Positions 34,808 through 43,351 of a DNA stretch of 64,000 nt are shown one piece after another; the stretch's first letter is position 1; the number at the start of each line of letters is the position of its first letter. The DNA is taken from the NCBI RefSeq assembly GCF_001424105.1, contig NZ_LMQH01000011.1, positions 275,827-339,826 of the forward strand, in the 5' to 3' direction. The notes below the pieces were generated by a model. It ran no database searches. It saw only the letters and a list, made by a program, of their open reading frames with translations, and was not told the origin of the DNA. Both the position numbers and the translations under genes were made by a program. The stretch comes from Chryseobacterium sp. Leaf394. Lineage in GTDB: Bacteria; Bacteroidota; Bacteroidia; Flavobacteriales; Weeksellaceae.

Positions 34808-35545
34808 TTAAATTTCTAATCTATAAGAAAAACATTCAATACGGTAAGTTTTAACGTTAAATTTAAAATCATCTTTTTTTCTGCTATCATTTATAAATTC
34901 GTAAACTCTACCATTTTTACTGTCCAAATAGAATTGATTATTTCTTAAAGCTTCTTTTCGATTAAAGTCTTTCAAAATTTTATTATAAATCTCATTTGTT
35001 TTCCGTAAACAAGAATCATTTTCTTCAATTTTATATTTATCGACTCTATTAATACTATAAATATAATTTTGAAATATTTTTGGTTTTAAATGTAAATTTG
35101 TTTCAGTATTTAAAATATTTTCCATTAATTCTTCGAAGATCAATCCAAATTCTTCCTGAGTAAGATTTAGCTCAGTAACAATCTTTTTTAGTTCAATAGA
35201 GAAATTGGTATTAGTTTTCTCATATAATTGTTTTTGTTTTTCACCCTCAAAATTCCAATAATCAAAATACATGTTTGAAAAGAAAGGAATTGCATAGAAT
35301 TTATTTTTTTTACGAAAAACTAAAATTTCATCATAGTCAATTTTTTCTGGATTTCTATATATAGAAATAGATAAAGAGTCTAAATCTAATTCCTTTGATT
35401 TCTCTAATTTTCTATCTATCATCGGAAAATCTTTTAAAATAGAATTAATACTTTTTTCAGCACTGTCAAAGCCTGAATTTTGTTTTTCACAAGAGGTGAT
35501 AAAAATAGATAATAAAAGAAGTAGAAAATTTGTAAGTAATCTCAT
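34808..35545 (-). CDS. hypothetical lipoprotein
   Basis: 245 residues from the ATG at 35545 (an ATG at 35557 is also in frame). A lipoprotein signal (LLLLLSIFITSC) is followed by a Lys/Glu/Asn-rich soluble domain with strong A/T codon bias. No family is recognised. Local AT content is above that of its neighbours, which may mean relaxed selection or recent acquisition. Confidence 0.7.
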   Translation of the reverse strand: MRLLTNFLLLLLSIFITSCEKQNSGFDSAEKSINSILKDFPMIDRKLEKSKELDLDSLSISIYRNPEKIDYDEILVFRKKNKFYAIPFFSNMYFDYWNFEGEKQKQLYEKTNTNFSIELKKIVTELNLTQEEFGLIFEELMENILNTETNLHLKPKIFQNYIYSINRVDKYKIEENDSCLRKTNEIYNKILKDFNRKEALRNNQFYLDSKNGRVYEFINDSRKKDDFKFNVKTYRIECFSYRLEI

Positions 35546-35627
35546 GATTTCTCCCAATAATTTTAGTTTGTTATAGAACCTAAATATAAGGATAATTTGT
35601 TGCTGAAGTTTTCGGAATCAATATTCG

Positions 35628-35658
35628 AATCTCAAATCTCAAATCTCAAATCTCAATT
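35628..35658. repeat. heptamer tandem repeat TCAAATC, site 2
   Basis: Four heptamers AATCTCA in tandem, just upstream of the AAA+ protein promoter. Confidence 0.8.
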
Positions 35659-35677
35659 TTGCAAAAGCAAAATTTAG

Positions 35678-35685
35678 TATATTTG
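35678..35685 (+). promoter_or_regulatory. candidate -7 box TATATTTG abutting ATG 35689
   Basis: Perfect TANNTTTG ending 3 nt before the start codon, so the mRNA should begin at or just inside the ATG. Confidence 0.6.
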
Positions 35686-35688
35686 AAT

Positions 35689-37044
35689 ATGAAGCTTACA
35701 GAACTCGCACACGAACTCAGCATAACTCCCGAAGCCATTAAAAGATTTATTCAGGATTTTGATCTTGATCTCGGAGAGTGTATTTCCACCAATTTTGAGG
35801 TAAAAGATGATTTTGAAAAATTTGCCCGCGAAAATTCAGATTTTCTGCGTCAGTACGAGAAAGATCTGGATGAAAATAAATCGGCCAAAGAAATAGCTGA
35901 AACCATAAAACAACCTCAGGGAAAGGTTGAGGAAGTTATTAAGGAAAATCAGAATAATATTTTCGACAACGGTTTTTTCAGATCATCGGTTTCCAGTTTT
36001 GGAGTTGATCAGAAACTGGGCGGAAACTATCAGTTCGTTTACAATTATTTCGGAAATAAAACCAGCCTGCAAAAAAGAGATTTCATCGGTTACCGTGATC
36101 TGTTCTTTTACATTTCGGGAGTTTTGGAACCGTTTTTAAATCCTCAGCAGATCAAAGACTGGGGAATTCATAAGCCTGCAGGAATTATTTTATATGGGCC
36201 TCCCGGAAGCGGAAAAATTTTCTGGGCTCACAAAATTGCTGAAATCATCAGCTATGAATTTAAGGAAATCAAAAAACATTACCTTTCAACTTCTTTCGTA
36301 GATGGTACCCAGACAAGTTTCAACGATTTTCTGCTTACAATACTCAAAAATGGAAAGACGGCTCTTTTTCTGGAAGATTTTGACGAAATAATGATGGACA
36401 GAAATCCCGAAAACAGTATTGCCGCATGCAATCTGGAAACGCAGGAAGTTATTCTTCACAACATCAGCAGATTCACTTCAGAAAATATTCTGATGCTGGG
36501 TTCTGCCAATTCTGTCTCGGAAATTGATGAAGAAATCCTCGCTCCCGGCAGATTTGATGTTCTGGTTCCTGTTTTTCCTCCCAACGCCGCTGAGAGAGCG
36601 GAGATTATTCTGTATTCAATGCTGAAAGGTCTTGAAGAAGATTCTTTACTCTACAAAATTCTGAAACACAACAAAGCAGATAAAATTCCGTTCTGGCATA
36701 CGGTTTCGGGGAGAATGAAAACGTTCAGCAACACGATGATTATCGATTTCAGCCAAAGTTTAAAGAAGAGAATTAAAAATCTCTATCAGAAAACCAGAAA
36801 CGAAAAATTAATCATTGATCAGAATCTGATCAATTCTGCGCTTCGGGAAGCTGCCGCAAAACTCACTCCCGAATACCTCGATCAGGTTGCCCAGTTCCTT
36901 AACGATGCAGTGATTAATAATCTTGAAGATTTTCAGTCGAGAATAAAAGCATTAAAATCAGAACTGGAATCTTACAAAGCTGTGGAGCCGCCGCGGCGTG
37001 CGATAGGTTTTCAGCACAATGAAGGAGAAGATAAAAAAGGTTGA
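35689..37044 (+). CDS. AAA+ domain protein with altered Walker motifs
   Basis: 451 residues. The N-terminus (MKLTELAHELSITPEAIKRF) resembles the helix-turn-helix-like N-domain of IF-2, followed by an acidic coiled region. The AAA+ module starts near residue 130. Walker A reads GPPGSGKI (170-177), with Ile where Thr/Ser is expected. Walker B reads ALFLEDFDEI, with Glu-Asp where Asp-Glu is expected. Sensor 1 (SANSVSEID) and the arginine-finger PGRFD are kept. The C-terminus is a long helical region. It may be a non-hydrolysing or slow AAA+ scaffold. The start at 35689 is chosen from the promoter. Confidence 0.8.
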   Translation: MKLTELAHELSITPEAIKRFIQDFDLDLGECISTNFEVKDDFEKFARENSDFLRQYEKDLDENKSAKEIAETIKQPQGKVEEVIKENQNNIFDNGFFRSSVSSFGVDQKLGGNYQFVYNYFGNKTSLQKRDFIGYRDLFFYISGVLEPFLNPQQIKDWGIHKPAGIILYGPPGSGKIFWAHKIAEIISYEFKEIKKHYLSTSFVDGTQTSFNDFLLTILKNGKTALFLEDFDEIMMDRNPENSIAACNLETQEVILHNISRFTSENILMLGSANSVSEIDEEILAPGRFDVLVPVFPPNAAERAEIILYSMLKGLEEDSLLYKILKHNKADKIPFWHTVSGRMKTFSNTMIIDFSQSLKKRIKNLYQKTRNEKLIIDQNLINSALREAAAKLTPEYLDQVAQFLNDAVINNLEDFQSRIKALKSELESYKAVEPPRRAIGFQHNEGEDKKG

Positions 37045-37210
37045 TTGCGTATTGCTGACAGATTTTAAAAAGACGCTGGTTCCTTGGATCAGTTAAAATC
37101 TAAATTTTCAATTCAGATAATTTTTACAGTCGCATTTTTTAAACCTGAACAGACTGAAAATAATTGTGATTTGTAATCAGTTAAACTTAAAATATTTTAG
37201 TTCTACACGT

Positions 37211-37240
37211 AAATGATGGTCAGTTGGCCATCATTTATTT
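37211..37240 (+). terminator. intrinsic terminator downstream of the AAA+ gene
   Basis: AAATGATGGT-CAGTTG-GCCATCATTT followed by ATTTTGTTT, 167 nt after the stop. Confidence 0.7.
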
Positions 37241-37424
37241 TGTTTAAGGATTTTTAAATTTTATTAAGAATCAAAAATACCAAAATTTCCCATTCGGTTA
37301 CGATTTTAGTTTTTGAACATGAATTATACAGTGAAAGCCATTTTTTATTGTTAAAAAATCAGTTTAAAAAACTTCAGAGTATGAAATGAGTATCCTGAGT
37401 ACCACGTTTATATACGTTTTCCAC

Positions 37425-37432
37425 TACATTTG
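37425..37432 (+). promoter_or_regulatory. candidate -7 box TACATTTG for the T9SS cargo gene
   Basis: Perfect TANNTTTG in the long leader region of the gene at 37614. Confidence 0.5.
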
Positions 37433-37613
37433 TTCGTCTTCTATTTCTTTTAAAAGTGAATACTTAATTTTCAGTAAAATGATTATTTCGGTATTTAGTT
37501 GATTTCATTATTAATCTTTTCAGTATTTAAATTAACGTAAAATTTTAAATCACTAAAGTATTCGTAATTGGAAATAGTTAGACTTAAAAAAATTAAACCT
37601 AAAACAGTTAACT

Positions 37614-38573
37614 ATGAAAAAACAACTCCTCTCTCTTGGATTGGTTTTGGCTTTTGCCGTTGCAAACGCTCAAACTTACCAGACCATTTCACTTTCAGGA
37701 TTCAATGCTGATGTTATCGCAAACGGAATTGGTGCAGCATCGTCATCTACCAACGCAAGTCTGGATAAGCCGACAGATAACTTTGCTTATATGTCTAAAG
37801 ACTACAAACTCACTTCCACATCTGCAACACTGACGTACGGTCTCCCAGAAAACGGATTGATAGCTTCTGCAGCAGCGGGAACCAGTGGTTTAACTTTTCA
37901 GCTGGCACCTTACAGTGCGAATAATTCCTTAAGGCTTCCCAATGCCAACGACACCGGAACACTTACATTTGCCATTCCCGGATCTGCAACCACACTTTAC
38001 GTTTTGGCGGTAAGTGGCAGTGGTCCGTCTACCGGAGAAATTACAGTAAATTTTCAAGATGGGACGACGCAGGTTTTTGCCAACACCAGTTTTCAGGATT
38101 GGTATGACGGAACCAGTTTTGCGATTCAGGGAATTGGAAGAATCAACAGAAATTCAAATGGTTTGGAAAACGGTGGCGGCACAAATCCGAGAATTTACCA
38201 GATCCCTTTGACTCTTTCCACAGCGAATCAGTCTAAAATGATAACGTCTGTTACCGTAAAGAAAACATCGACAGATGTTACGGTTGTGAATGTTTTTGCA
38301 ATCTCTGCCCAGGGACTTGTTTTGTCGGTTTCAGATGCCAAGGCAGAAAAGAAATCAGCAGTTTATCCAAATCCGTTTACAGATTCGATTAATTTTGATA
38401 ACATTAAAGATTTGGCTTCAGTAAGCATTGTTGATTTTACGGGGCGCACTTTAATGAAAGACATTCAGCCTCAGTCTCAATTAGATCTTTCTTCTCTGGA
38501 AAGCGGTAACTACACTGTTGTTCTTAAATTTAAAAACGGTACACAGACTTCAAAGAAAGTCATTAAAAAGTAA
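37614..38573 (+). CDS. secreted protein with type IX secretion C-terminal sorting domain
   Basis: 319 residues. A Sec signal peptide (ending AVANAQ) is followed by a beta-rich, Ser/Thr/Gly-rich body of ~215 residues that includes INRNSNGLENGGGTNPRIYQ. The C-terminal ~75-residue type A sorting domain has YPNPFTDSINF, VSIVDFTGRTLM, LDLSSLESGNYTVVLKFKNG and the final KKVIKK. It should cross the outer membrane by the PorSS/T9SS machinery and be anchored or released. The body has no recognised enzyme signature. It has its own terminator. Confidence 0.9.
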   Translation: MKKQLLSLGLVLAFAVANAQTYQTISLSGFNADVIANGIGAASSSTNASLDKPTDNFAYMSKDYKLTSTSATLTYGLPENGLIASAAAGTSGLTFQLAPYSANNSLRLPNANDTGTLTFAIPGSATTLYVLAVSGSGPSTGEITVNFQDGTTQVFANTSFQDWYDGTSFAIQGIGRINRNSNGLENGGGTNPRIYQIPLTLSTANQSKMITSVTVKKTSTDVTVVNVFAISAQGLVLSVSDAKAEKKSAVYPNPFTDSINFDNIKDLASVSIVDFTGRTLMKDIQPQSQLDLSSLESGNYTVVLKFKNGTQTSKKVIKK

Positions 38574-38626
38574 ATTTTTTCATAGAATTATTTTTTGTTA
38601 GAAACAGTAAAATGTTTGTTTGGAAT

Positions 38627-38659
38627 CAGACCTCATCATCTTTTTGAGGTCTGTTTTTT
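38627..38659 (+). terminator. intrinsic terminator of T9SS cargo gene
   Basis: CAGACCTCA-loop-TGAGGTCTG followed by six T. Confidence 0.88.
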
Positions 38660-38684
38660 ATGCTGAATCTTCGTGATTTATCCG

Positions 38685-38692
38685 TAAATTTG
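38685..38692 (+). promoter_or_regulatory. candidate -7 box TAAATTTG for prfB
   Basis: Perfect TANNTTTG 14 nt before the AUG-UUU-UGA mini-ORF and 19 nt before the UUG start. Confidence 0.6.
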
Positions 38693-38711
38693 CAGTTCAA
38701 ATTTTTATGTT

Positions 38712-39824
38712 TTGATCAACAACGACCAGATAAAAGAAACACAGTCCCGAATAGAAGATCTTCAGAAATATCTTCAGATTGATAAAAAGAAAATCGAAAT
38801 CGCCAACGACGACGAGAAAACCGCTTCTCCGGAATTTTGGGATAATCCTAAAACCGCTGAAGTGTTCCTGAAACAGCTTCGCTCCAAGAAAAAATGGGTG
38901 GAAGATTATGAAGATATCCATACTCAGTTTGAAGACCTTCAGGTGTTACTGGAATTTGCCAGAGAAGATCCCGATTCTGAAAAAGAACTCGACGAAACTT
39001 TTCCTCTTTTACTGGAAAAAATAGAAAACATAGAGTTTAAAAATATGTTGTCTAATGAAGGCGACGAGCTTTCTGCTGTGCTTCAGATCACTGCCGGAGC
39101 GGGTGGAACAGAAAGTTGCGACTGGGCTGCGATGCTGATGAGAATGTACAATATGTGGGCAGAGAAACAGGGCTACAAAATCCGTGAACTCAATTATCAG
39201 GAAGGGGAAGTTGCCGGTGTAAAAACCGTTACCATGGAAATTGACGGTGAGTTTGCTTTCGGATATCTCCGCGGTGAAAACGGCGTGCACCGACTGGTAA
39301 GAATTTCACCTTTTGATTCCAATGCAAAAAGACATACAAGTTTTGTTTCGGTTTATGTTTATCCTTTAGTGGATGATACGATTGAAATTAACATTAATCC
39401 TGCCGATATTTCATTTGAAACCATGCGAAGTTCAGGTGCTGGTGGACAGAACGTAAACAAGGTTGAGACCGCTGTCCGCCTTCGCCACGCCCCGACAGGA
39501 ATTATCATCGAAAACTCAGAGTCGCGTTCCCAGCTTCAGAATAAGGAAAAAGCAATGCAGCTTTTGAAGTCCAGACTTTATGAAATGGAACTGGAAGAAA
39601 GATTAAAGGCAAGAAACGAAATTGAAGCCGGCAAAATGAAAATCGAGTGGGGAAGTCAGATCAGAAATTATGTAATGCATCCATACAAACTCGTCAAAGA
39701 TGTACGTTCAGGACATGAAACTTCGGACGTTGACGGTGTGATGAACGGTAATCTTACGCCCTTCCTCAAAGCCTTTTTAATGGCTGACGGAACGGCAGTT
39801 TCAGACGACGATCTTGACCTATAA
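38712..39824 (+). CDS. prfB: peptide chain release factor 2, UUG start
   Basis: 370 residues. It recognises UGA/UAA through the RF2-type SPF tripeptide ([11 protein letters not shown]), and GGQ is at residues 244-246 ([11 protein letters not shown]). The start is UUG at 38712. It is the only in-frame initiator that gives the conserved MI.NDQIK N-terminus, and no AUG occurs until about residue 115. An out-of-frame AUG-UUU-UGA (38707-38715) overlaps it. The usual RF2 frameshift site (CUU UGA C) is absent: the equivalent codons in KYLQIDKK are CUU CAG, so the whole protein is read in one frame. Confidence 0.95.
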   Translation: MINNDQIKETQSRIEDLQKYLQIDKKKIEIANDDEKTASPEFWDNPKTAEVFLKQLRSKKKWVEDYEDIHTQFEDLQVLLEFAREDPDSEKELDETFPLLLEKIENIEFKNMLSNEGDELSAVLQITAGAGGTESCDWAAMLMRMYNMWAEKQGYKIRELNYQEGEVAGVKTVTMEIDGEFAFGYLRGENGVHRLVRISPFDSNAKRHTSFVSVYVYPLVDDTIEININPADISFETMRSSGAGGQNVNKVETAVRLRHAPTGIIIENSESRSQLQNKEKAMQLLKSRLYEMELEERLKARNEIEAGKMKIEWGSQIRNYVMHPYKLVKDVRSGHETSDVDGVMNGNLTPFLKAFLMADGTAVSDDDLDL

Positions 39825-39887
39825 AATATCATCTTTATATTTAAGTTAAAATATGCTAATATATTTTCAGCATAATTTTATTAAGCT

Positions 39888-39895
39888 TATTTTTG
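39888..39895 (+). promoter_or_regulatory. candidate -7 box TATTTTTG for the DedA gene
   Basis: Perfect TANNTTTG ending 16 nt before the ATG at 39912. Confidence 0.6.
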
Positions 39896-39911
39896 TTCAT
39901 CATCATTATAT

Positions 39912-40643
39912 ATGGAATACAATAGCTGGAGAGATTTATTAAATCCCGAATTTTACATCAACATGGGTGGATTTTGGGTAATCTTGTTCATTATTTTTGC
40001 CGAAACAGGCTTGTTTGTAGGTTTTTTCCTTCCCGGAGATTCACTGCTTTTCGTTTCCGGAATTTATGCCGTAGACATTATCTCAAAAACATTCGGTTCT
40101 ACAGGAAGTGATTTTCTGGATACTACTTTACTTGCCACTGCTGTTGCATTTGCTGCAGTCGTTGGAAATCAGGTAGGATATTGGTTCGGAAGCAAAACAG
40201 GACCGGCTTTGTATAAAAAACAGGATACTTTTCTTTTCAAAAAGAAATACCTGTATCAGGCACATGATTTCTTTGAAAAAAACGGAGCTTTAGCTGTAAT
40301 TATGGCGAGATTTTTACCTGTGGTAAGAACATTTATGCCGATCGTTGCAGGTATTGTAAACATGGATAAAAAAGCTTTCCTTCGGGACAATATCATCGGT
40401 GGTGTATTGTGGTCATTCAGTTTGATTTTTGCAGGGCACTATCTGGATAAACTGTTCATGGATCAGTTTGGAATCAATCTGAAAGAAAAACTGGAGTTCA
40501 TCATCATTATTATCGTTTTGGTAACAACTGTTCCTGTAATTCTGAAATTCGCTTTCGGAGCACCAAAAGAAAATCCAATTGTGGAAGATGAGGTTCTGGA
40601 AGAATTAATTGATAAAGAAGAAGAGAACGACAAAGAAAAATAA
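39912..40643 (+). CDS. DedA family membrane protein
   Basis: 243 residues. DedA/SNARE-associated features are FFLPGDSLLFVSGIYA, VGNQVGYWFGSKTGPALYKK, FEKNGALAVIMARFLPVVRTFMPIVAGI and WSFSLIFAGHYLD. These inner-membrane proteins recycle lipid carriers such as undecaprenyl phosphate or phosphatidylethanolamine across the membrane. The acidic C-terminal tail (EDEVLEELIDKEEENDKEK) is typical of the Bacteroidetes branch. It has its own promoter and terminator. Confidence 0.93.
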   Translation: MEYNSWRDLLNPEFYINMGGFWVILFIIFAETGLFVGFFLPGDSLLFVSGIYAVDIISKTFGSTGSDFLDTTLLATAVAFAAVVGNQVGYWFGSKTGPALYKKQDTFLFKKKYLYQAHDFFEKNGALAVIMARFLPVVRTFMPIVAGIVNMDKKAFLRDNIIGGVLWSFSLIFAGHYLDKLFMDQFGINLKEKLEFIIIIIVLVTTVPVILKFAFGAPKENPIVEDEVLEELIDKEEENDKEK

Positions 40644-40649
40644 AATACC

Positions 40650-40672
40650 AACCTGCTCCGGCAGGTTTTTTT
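40650..40672 (+). terminator. intrinsic terminator of the DedA gene
   Basis: AACCTGC-TCCG-GCAGGTT followed by a T run. Confidence 0.88.
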
Positions 40673-40682
40673 GTTTTGAACT

Positions 40683-40742
40683 GAGGTTAAGGATGAGGTT
40701 AAGGTTAAGGTTAAGGTTAAGGTTAAGGTTAAGGTTAAGGTT
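40683..40742. repeat. GTTAAG hexamer tandem repeat
   Basis: About eight tandem GGTTAA hexamers after two divergent units. Similar hexamers in the opposite strand sense are at 48638-48690 and in short form at 13308-13323. Confidence 0.9.
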
Positions 40743-40828
40743 GCGAACTTGCAATTTTTTTCGAAAGGATTTAATATTTCTAAATATCACCCATCATCCA
40801 TCATTCATCACTAATTACTCATTACCCA

Positions 40829-41692
40829 TTACTCATTCCTAATCCACTCCAAAATATTAGGATAAATAATACTGTCTCTTTTTGTCTTATTAAAAAACCG
40901 TGGCGCATGACCCGTATTTTCCATAAAAACCAATTTATGGGGAATATTCATCTTAGTTAAAACAGAATCCAACGCCAGTCCCTGTTTCTGATTTACAAGA
41001 AAGTCTGTATTTCCCTGAAACAAAAGCGTCGGTACGGAAGAAACATTTGCTACCGGACTTGCTGTTTTAAATTCTTCGGAAAGATTTTTTCTTTTAAATT
41101 TTGTCCCCACCATTTTCTGGATTGTTCCGGAAGTATATTTTGAGTAAAAAGATTTCAGATATTCTTCAGAATAAAAGTCGGTTGGTCCGCTCAGTGAAAT
41201 TATTTTTTTGATTCTGTCAGGATTTTTGTAGCCGTAGAGCAGAGCCAGATGTCCACCGGCACTTTCGCCCAGAAGAATATAATTATCAGGTGACAATTCT
41301 GATTTTTCGGTAAGAGAATTGAACTTTTCAATAGCCAGATCGATGTCCTCAAGCTGTTCGCGGTAGGTAATTCCTTTTTTTACCAAACGGTAATTCATAT
41401 TGACACTCGGAATATTATTGTCGAAAAGCATTTTCTGAATCTTAATCATGTGCTCCTTTCTGCCATATTTCCATGCGCCACCGTGGATGATTAAAACGAC
41501 AGGAGATTCTCTGGGGTAATCGGCGGGAAGAAAAACATCCATCTTTTGGCGTTTGTCATCACCATATTTCAGGTTGTAAACTTTTTGAGCATCATTTCCT
41601 ACCCAAACTCTGAATTTTGAATTGCAGGAATTTAAAGCAAAACCCGCTAATCCTAAAACGAAGTAATGGTAATTGAGAATCAGCTTTTTCAT
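40829..41692 (-). CDS. alpha/beta hydrolase lipoprotein (BD-FAE/carboxylesterase-like)
   Basis: 287 residues. A lipoprotein signal (GLAGFALNSC) is followed by a hormone-sensitive-lipase-type fold: oxyanion VLIIHGGAWKYG, nucleophile GESAGGHLALLYG, and a late Asp/His pair (QGNTDFLVN and NTGHAPRFF). It likely hydrolyses ester bonds, for example acetyl groups on polysaccharides, at the envelope. The last codons overlap a TTACCCATTACTCAT-type repeat. Confidence 0.85.
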   Translation of the reverse strand: MKKLILNYHYFVLGLAGFALNSCNSKFRVWVGNDAQKVYNLKYGDDKRQKMDVFLPADYPRESPVVLIIHGGAWKYGRKEHMIKIQKMLFDNNIPSVNMNYRLVKKGITYREQLEDIDLAIEKFNSLTEKSELSPDNYILLGESAGGHLALLYGYKNPDRIKKIISLSGPTDFYSEEYLKSFYSKYTSGTIQKMVGTKFKRKNLSEEFKTASPVANVSSVPTLLFQGNTDFLVNQKQGLALDSVLTKMNIPHKLVFMENTGHAPRFFNKTKRDSIIYPNILEWIRNE

Positions 41693-41740
41693 AGAGTAAA
41701 AGTAGGGAAAATTTGATTTTATATATGTCTATTTTGAATA

Positions 41741-42244
41741 TTAAGAACTAAAAAAATGGAATGTATCACCATGAACTTCGGTACACTTTCTAAAAAACTC
41801 CTTTGGAATTCCATTCGAGAAATTGATTTTTGAAATAACTCTTGCGTCACAATCATTATTTTTATTTTCAAATATGAGCTTATTTTTTTCTAATCTTGCT
41901 GGTAGATCCGACATCATTATTAAATTATATTCGCCCACATATTCATTTAAATCATTGTAAACTAGTATTTTATTGGTTGCTCTTTTAGACAGACCCCAAA
42001 TCCAGACATAGTTCATTAAATGATATACCTTATCCTTCTTAGTCTTTACTTTTCCCAGATAAGTTAAATGTGTTTCCATACCACCACTTATGTTCCACTT
42101 GCCATAAATAATTTTTTTGCCGATGATAGCCTGCTTTAAAGTTTTAGTGCGGATATTTTCATCAAAGTTTTGACACAGTAAGAATTGTGGATAAATCAAG
42201 AGTAATAAAGTGATTATAAGTAAATTGTTTTTGAATATTTTCAT
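41741..42244 (-). CDS. secreted hypothetical protein
   Basis: 167 residues from the ATG at 42244, chosen so that the signal peptide (MKIFKNNLLIITLLLLIYPQFLLCQ) is N-terminal. The mature domain is small and mixed (KIIYGKWNISGGMETHLTYLGK, YVWIWGLSKRATNKILVYNDLNEYVGEY). No family is recognised. Codon use is AT-rich relative to neighbours. Confidence 0.7.
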   Translation of the reverse strand: MKIFKNNLLIITLLLLIYPQFLLCQNFDENIRTKTLKQAIIGKKIIYGKWNISGGMETHLTYLGKVKTKKDKVYHLMNYVWIWGLSKRATNKILVYNDLNEYVGEYNLIMMSDLPARLEKNKLIFENKNNDCDARVISKINFSNGIPKEFFRKCTEVHGDTFHFFSS

Positions 42245-42340
42245 ACTTACTATTTGATTTTTTTTATTTACTATTATTTTATACAAGAAATAATTCAGTA
42301 TAACTTAAAATTAAAAATTTTCAAAACCAAATTAAAACAT

Positions 42341-42348
42341 TATTTTTG
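42341..42348 (+). promoter_or_regulatory. candidate -7 box TATTTTTG for the DUF808 gene
   Basis: Perfect TANNTTTG, 45 nt before the ATG at 42393. Confidence 0.55.
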
Positions 42349-42392
42349 CTCTTGGTTTAATTTTAACAAACCTTAAAAATAAATTAAATTTT

Positions 42393-43277
42393 ATGGCTTC
42401 AGGCTTTTTTGCGCTTCTTGATGATGTTGCAGCTTTAATGGACGATGTGGCGGTAACCACTAAAATAGCTACAAAAAAAACAGCAGGAATTTTAGGTGAT
42501 GATCTTGCCGTGAATGCCGAGAAAGCTACGGGGTTTATGTCTTCAAGAGAAATTCCTGTGCTTTGGGCAATTACCAAAGGGTCGTTTTTAAACAAACTGA
42601 TTATTCTACCTATTGTATTTTTACTGAACTGGCTGTATCAGCCTGCAATCAACTATATTTTAATTGTCGGAGCAATGTATCTGGCTTTTGAAGGCGTTGA
42701 AAAAATTATTGAGTTTCTTTTTCACCGGAAAAAGGAAGGGCACGAGGTCATAGAAGAGCGGGAAGCTGATACACAAACCGCCGAGGAAATCGAAAAAGCA
42801 AAAGTGAAATCTGCAGTGACCACAGATTTTATTCTTTCACTGGAAATTGTAATTATCGCACTGGGAACTGTGCTGGAAGAAAGCCATCCTTTCATTACCC
42901 AAATTCTTGTAACAAGCCTTGTTGCCATAGTAGCAACAGTTGGTGTATATGGAATTGTAGCATTAATTGTGAGAATGGATGATGCCGGTTTCAAATTAAT
43001 CAAAAAAAGTAACGGTAAAGGTTTTGCATCAAAATTAGGTCAGTTCTTGGTAGATGCGTTGCCGTGGGTAATCAAATCTTTAGGTGTGATTGGAACGATT
43101 GCTTTGATCATGGTTGCTGGAGAGATTTTTGCCCATAGAATCGAATATCTTCATCACATTTTACCTGACTGGAACGCCACCTTAAAGCAGGTTGTTTTCG
43201 GTTTGGTCGGCGGTTTAATCGGTGTGGCTTTATTCACTGCGGGTAAAAAAGTGTACAGTCTTGTTTCAGGTAAGTAG
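42393..43277 (+). CDS. DUF808 family membrane protein (YedI-like)
   Basis: 294 residues. It is recognised from MASGFFALLDDVAALMDDVAVTTKIATKKTAGILGDDLAVNAEKATG at the N-terminus and several membrane helices (for example LIILPIVFLLNWL, ILIVGAMYLAFEGVEKI, LEIVIIALGTVLE and the final FGLVGGLIGVALF). The family is widespread, with no agreed function. A terminator follows. Confidence 0.9.
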   Translation: MASGFFALLDDVAALMDDVAVTTKIATKKTAGILGDDLAVNAEKATGFMSSREIPVLWAITKGSFLNKLIILPIVFLLNWLYQPAINYILIVGAMYLAFEGVEKIIEFLFHRKKEGHEVIEEREADTQTAEEIEKAKVKSAVTTDFILSLEIVIIALGTVLEESHPFITQILVTSLVAIVATVGVYGIVALIVRMDDAGFKLIKKSNGKGFASKLGQFLVDALPWVIKSLGVIGTIALIMVAGEIFAHRIEYLHHILPDWNATLKQVVFGLVGGLIGVALFTAGKKVYSLVSGK

Positions 43278-43300
43278 AAACTGTTATTAATTAAAATATA

Positions 43301-43346
43301 AAGGTTTACGAAGATGTTTCCGGACGGTTTTCGTAAACTTTTTCGT
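43301..43346 (+). terminator. intrinsic terminator of the DUF808 gene
   Basis: GTTTACGAA / TTCGTAAAC stem around a 17-nt loop, followed by T residues. It ends just before the acyltransferase ATG at 43352. Confidence 0.7.
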
Positions 43347-43351
43347 TTAAA

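Larger units (their letters stand above)
37045..37613. other. intergenic region upstream of T9SS cargo gene
   Basis: 569 bp with a terminator-like hairpin at 37211 and a -7 box at 37425. The ~175 nt between the box and the ATG would be an unusually long leader for this genome. No coding sequence is seen. Confidence 0.55.

Noticed and set aside
38707-38780. Programmed +1 frameshift in prfB at AUG-UUU-UGA
   Set aside because: A +1 shift after UUU leads into the wrong frame and soon a stop; the main frame is reached only by initiation at UUG.
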